Assembly (NCBI GenBank): GCA_025935595.1
Contig: JAICUZ010000135.1
Location: forward strand, 1 to 7,180
Direction of reading: 5' to 3'
Origin: Burkholderiales bacterium
GTDB taxonomy: Bacteria; Actinomycetota; Thermoleophilia; Gaiellales; Gaiellaceae
DNA length: 7,180 bases
The notes beneath the pieces were generated by a model. The model was not told the DNA's origin, searched no databases, and saw only the letters and a list, made by a program, of their open reading frames with translations. Of this stretch, positions 5,899-7,180 are shown in pieces. The stretch's first letter is position 1. Each line of letters starts with the position of its first letter. Made by a program: the position numbers and the translations under genes.

Positions 5899-5923
5899 CA
5901 AAAACGTACGGACGTACTATATT
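5895..5923 (+). promoter_or_regulatory. Sigma70-type promoter of the MFS exporter
   Basis: TTTACA (5895-5900) and TATATT (5918-5923) each match the consensus at five of six positions and have the ideal 17-bp spacer. This A+T-rich patch stands out in a G+C-rich window. Transcription is predicted to start near 5930, which is the first base of the exporter's GTG codon, so the mRNA should be leaderless. No Shine-Dalgarno lies upstream, in agreement. Confidence 0.8.
5906..5917. promoter_or_regulatory. TetR-family operator palindrome
   Basis: GTACG GA CGTAC is an inverted repeat with 5-bp arms. It fills the 3' part of the spacer between the exporter's -35 and -10, ending at the base before the -10. 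A repressor bound there would block RNA polymerase. Palindromes in the gap between a TetR gene and its divergent target are the usual arrangement for this family; binding by this TetR is inferred. Confidence 0.7.
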
Positions 5924-5929
5924 CGCGGC

Positions 5930-7150
5930 GTGAAGAACCTGACCCTGCCCGCCCTGCTCACCGCCGAGGCCGTGTCGAGCACCGGCAGCGCGATGACGTT
6001 CGTGGCGCTCCCGTGGTTCGTGCTCGTCACCACCGGGTCGCCGACGCGGATGAGCATCGTGCTCGCCGCCGAGATCCTCCCCATGGCGCTGCTCGGGATC
6101 CCGAGCGGCTCGGTGGTCGCGCGCCTCGGAGCGCGCACCGCGATGCTCCTCTCGGACCTCGTTCGCGCACCGCTCGTCGCACTCGTCCCGATCCTCCACT
6201 GGACAGGCCACCTCACCTTCCCGCTGCTGCTCCTGATCGTCTTCCTGCTCGGAGTGTTCATCGCACCGTATGCGGCATCGCAGCGATCGATCATCCCCGA
6301 GGTCCTCGGCGACGACGAGAAGGCCGTCGCGAAGGCGTCCGGCCTGATCGGCGGCGCCCAGCACCTTCCGATCGTGATCGGGCCGTCGATCGCCGGTGCG
6401 TTGATCGCCTGGACCGGCACTGCCCCGCTGCTCGTCGTCGACGCCGCGACGTTCCTGTTCGCATTCGTCGTCGTGCTCTCGCTCGTGCGCGGCGGCAAGC
6501 CGGTCGTCGACGACGAGGACAGCCGCGGCGTGATGGCCGGCGTCCGCTACCTCTGGCGCGACCCTCTGCTTCGGAGCTTCAGCCTGATCACGATCGTGCT
6601 GGACGGCGCCGCGAACGGGATCGTCGTCGCGGTGCCGCTGCTCGCCTACACGCGCTACGACCAGAACCCGCACATCGCCGGGTGGATCTTCACCGCGTTC
6701 GGCATCGGCGCGATCACCGGCTCCGTGCTCGTGATGAAGCTCCTCGACCGGTTCTCTCCGCTGAAGCTCGCGGCGTTCGGGATCGTCGCGGCGACGTTGC
6801 CGCTATGGATCGTCGTCGCGCCCGTCTCCTGGCCCGTCGTCGGTGTCGCGGTCGTCCTCTGCGGGCTGTTCGTGCCGATGGTGAACGCGCCGATCATGGG
6901 AATCATCACCACGCGACCACCCGCGGCCCTGCGCGCGAAGGTGATGACCGCGGTGATGGCGGCGAGCGGATCGTGCGGCCCGCTCGGACGGATCATCATC
7001 GGGCCGCTGTACCGCTACCACGGGAACGCCGCGGTCTGGACGGAGATCGCCGGCGGGATGACCGTCGGGGCGATCGCGTTCGTCCTGGTCGCATGGCGCG
7101 CGTCAACCGGTGACGCGACGGACCTCGTCCCTGTGCCGCCGGTCGCGTAG
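5930..7150 (+). CDS. MFS exporter (DHA3-like drug/metabolite efflux), 406 aa
   Basis: A 12-helix secondary transporter of the major facilitator superfamily, expected to export a small molecule by proton antiport across the cytoplasmic membrane. Helices 1 and 2 (about 8-34 and 41-62) lead into a motif-A-like cytoplasmic loop, GSVVARLGAR (60-69). GAQHLPIVIGPSIAG (142-156) resembles the antiporter motif C of helix 5. A charged central loop, RGGKPVVDDEDSRG (187-200), divides the two six-helix halves. The length is normal for the family. The closest pattern is the macrolide-efflux/EntS-like DHA3 group. I start it at GTG 5930 because upstream codons overlap the regulator gene and the promoter predicts transcription starting here. 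It is divergent from tetR and is very likely repressed by it. The substrate cannot be told; a toxic compound or a product of the neighbouring genes are both possible. Confidence 0.9.
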   Translation: MKNLTLPALLTAEAVSSTGSAMTFVALPWFVLVTTGSPTRMSIVLAAEILPMALLGIPSGSVVARLGARTAMLLSDLVRAPLVALVPILHWTGHLTFPLLLLIVFLLGVFIAPYAASQRSIIPEVLGDDEKAVAKASGLIGGAQHLPIVIGPSIAGALIAWTGTAPLLVVDAATFLFAFVVVLSLVRGGKPVVDDEDSRGVMAGVRYLWRDPLLRSFSLITIVLDGAANGIVVAVPLLAYTRYDQNPHIAGWIFTAFGIGAITGSVLVMKLLDRFSPLKLAAFGIVAATLPLWIVVAPVSWPVVGVAVVLCGLFVPMVNAPIMGIITTRPPAALRAKVMTAVMAASGSCGPLGRIIIGPLYRYHGNAAVWTEIAGGMTVGAIAFVLVAWRASTGDATDLVPVPPVA

Positions 7151-7180
7151 CGCGAGGCGCAGCCGCTCACCGATCGTCCC
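7103..7180 (-). CDS. Possible C-terminal end of a gene entering from the right
   Basis: On the minus strand an open frame enters at 7180 and ends at TGA 7105-7103, giving 25 residues beginning GTIGERLRLALRD. The charged, helical composition is plausible for a protein C-terminus. It would overlap the exporter gene's last 48 bases tail to tail. The fragment is too short to identify, and open frames arise easily in DNA of this composition, so this is only a possibility. Confidence 0.25.
   Translation of the reverse strand, partial: GTIGERLRLALRDRRHRDEVRRVTG

Noticed and set aside
5278..7113. Very long plus-strand frame (611 codons) across tetR and the exporter gene
   Set aside because: It is antisense to tetR and in another frame of the exporter gene, and its product is mostly Arg, Asp and Ala with no domain. 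This is the normal shadow of G+C-rich coding DNA.
1..7180. Mobile element, tRNA, rRNA or phage genes
   Set aside because: No transposase, integrase, terminal inverted repeats, tRNA-like fold or rRNA segment was recognised on either strand.

Overview
The window is G+C-rich by eye. Six of its eight main genes start with GTG, and the third codon positions are strongly G/C. Together with an actinobacterial-type TetR regulator and the APH-like protein family, this suggests an actinomycete-type bacterium. Thermoleophilia or a relative is possible, but this is an inference and no marker gene is present.

From right to left, seven genes lie on the minus strand and one on the plus strand. A TetR/AcrR regulator (5326-5886, -) is divergent from a 12-helix MFS exporter (5930-7150, +). 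The 43-bp space between them holds a near-consensus promoter with a perfect palindrome exactly between its -35 and -10 boxes. The regulator is followed after 12 nt by an ATP-grasp ligase (4105-5313, -). That gene overlaps a polysaccharide-deacetylase-like protein (3467-4108, -) by 4 nt.

A 244-bp gap (3223-3466) separates this group from the next. It carries two clusters of a 9-bp motif repeated with an exact 11-bp period. Next come an APH/choline-kinase-fold phosphotransferase (2533-3222, -) and a second, unrelated-looking ATP-grasp ligase (1511-2536, -), again overlapping by 4 nt. A 164-bp gap with a duplicated 17-bp leader element follows. The last genes are a GT-B glycosyltransferase (396-1346, -) and the N-terminal part of a Wzx/MATE-type polysaccharide flippase (1-392, -, cut by the left edge), 3 nt apart.

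The flippase, glycosyltransferase and deacetylase-like protein point to the edge of a surface-glycan (or glycan-lipid) biosynthesis locus. The two ATP-grasp ligases and the kinase would fit a tailoring branch that activates and attaches a carboxylic or amino acid substituent. The substrates cannot be read from sequence. The exporter and regulator may be a separate efflux module fused to the end of the locus by operon read-through. The most unusual non-coding signals are the helically phased repeat arrays and the regulator/exporter promoter, which predicts a leaderless exporter mRNA.
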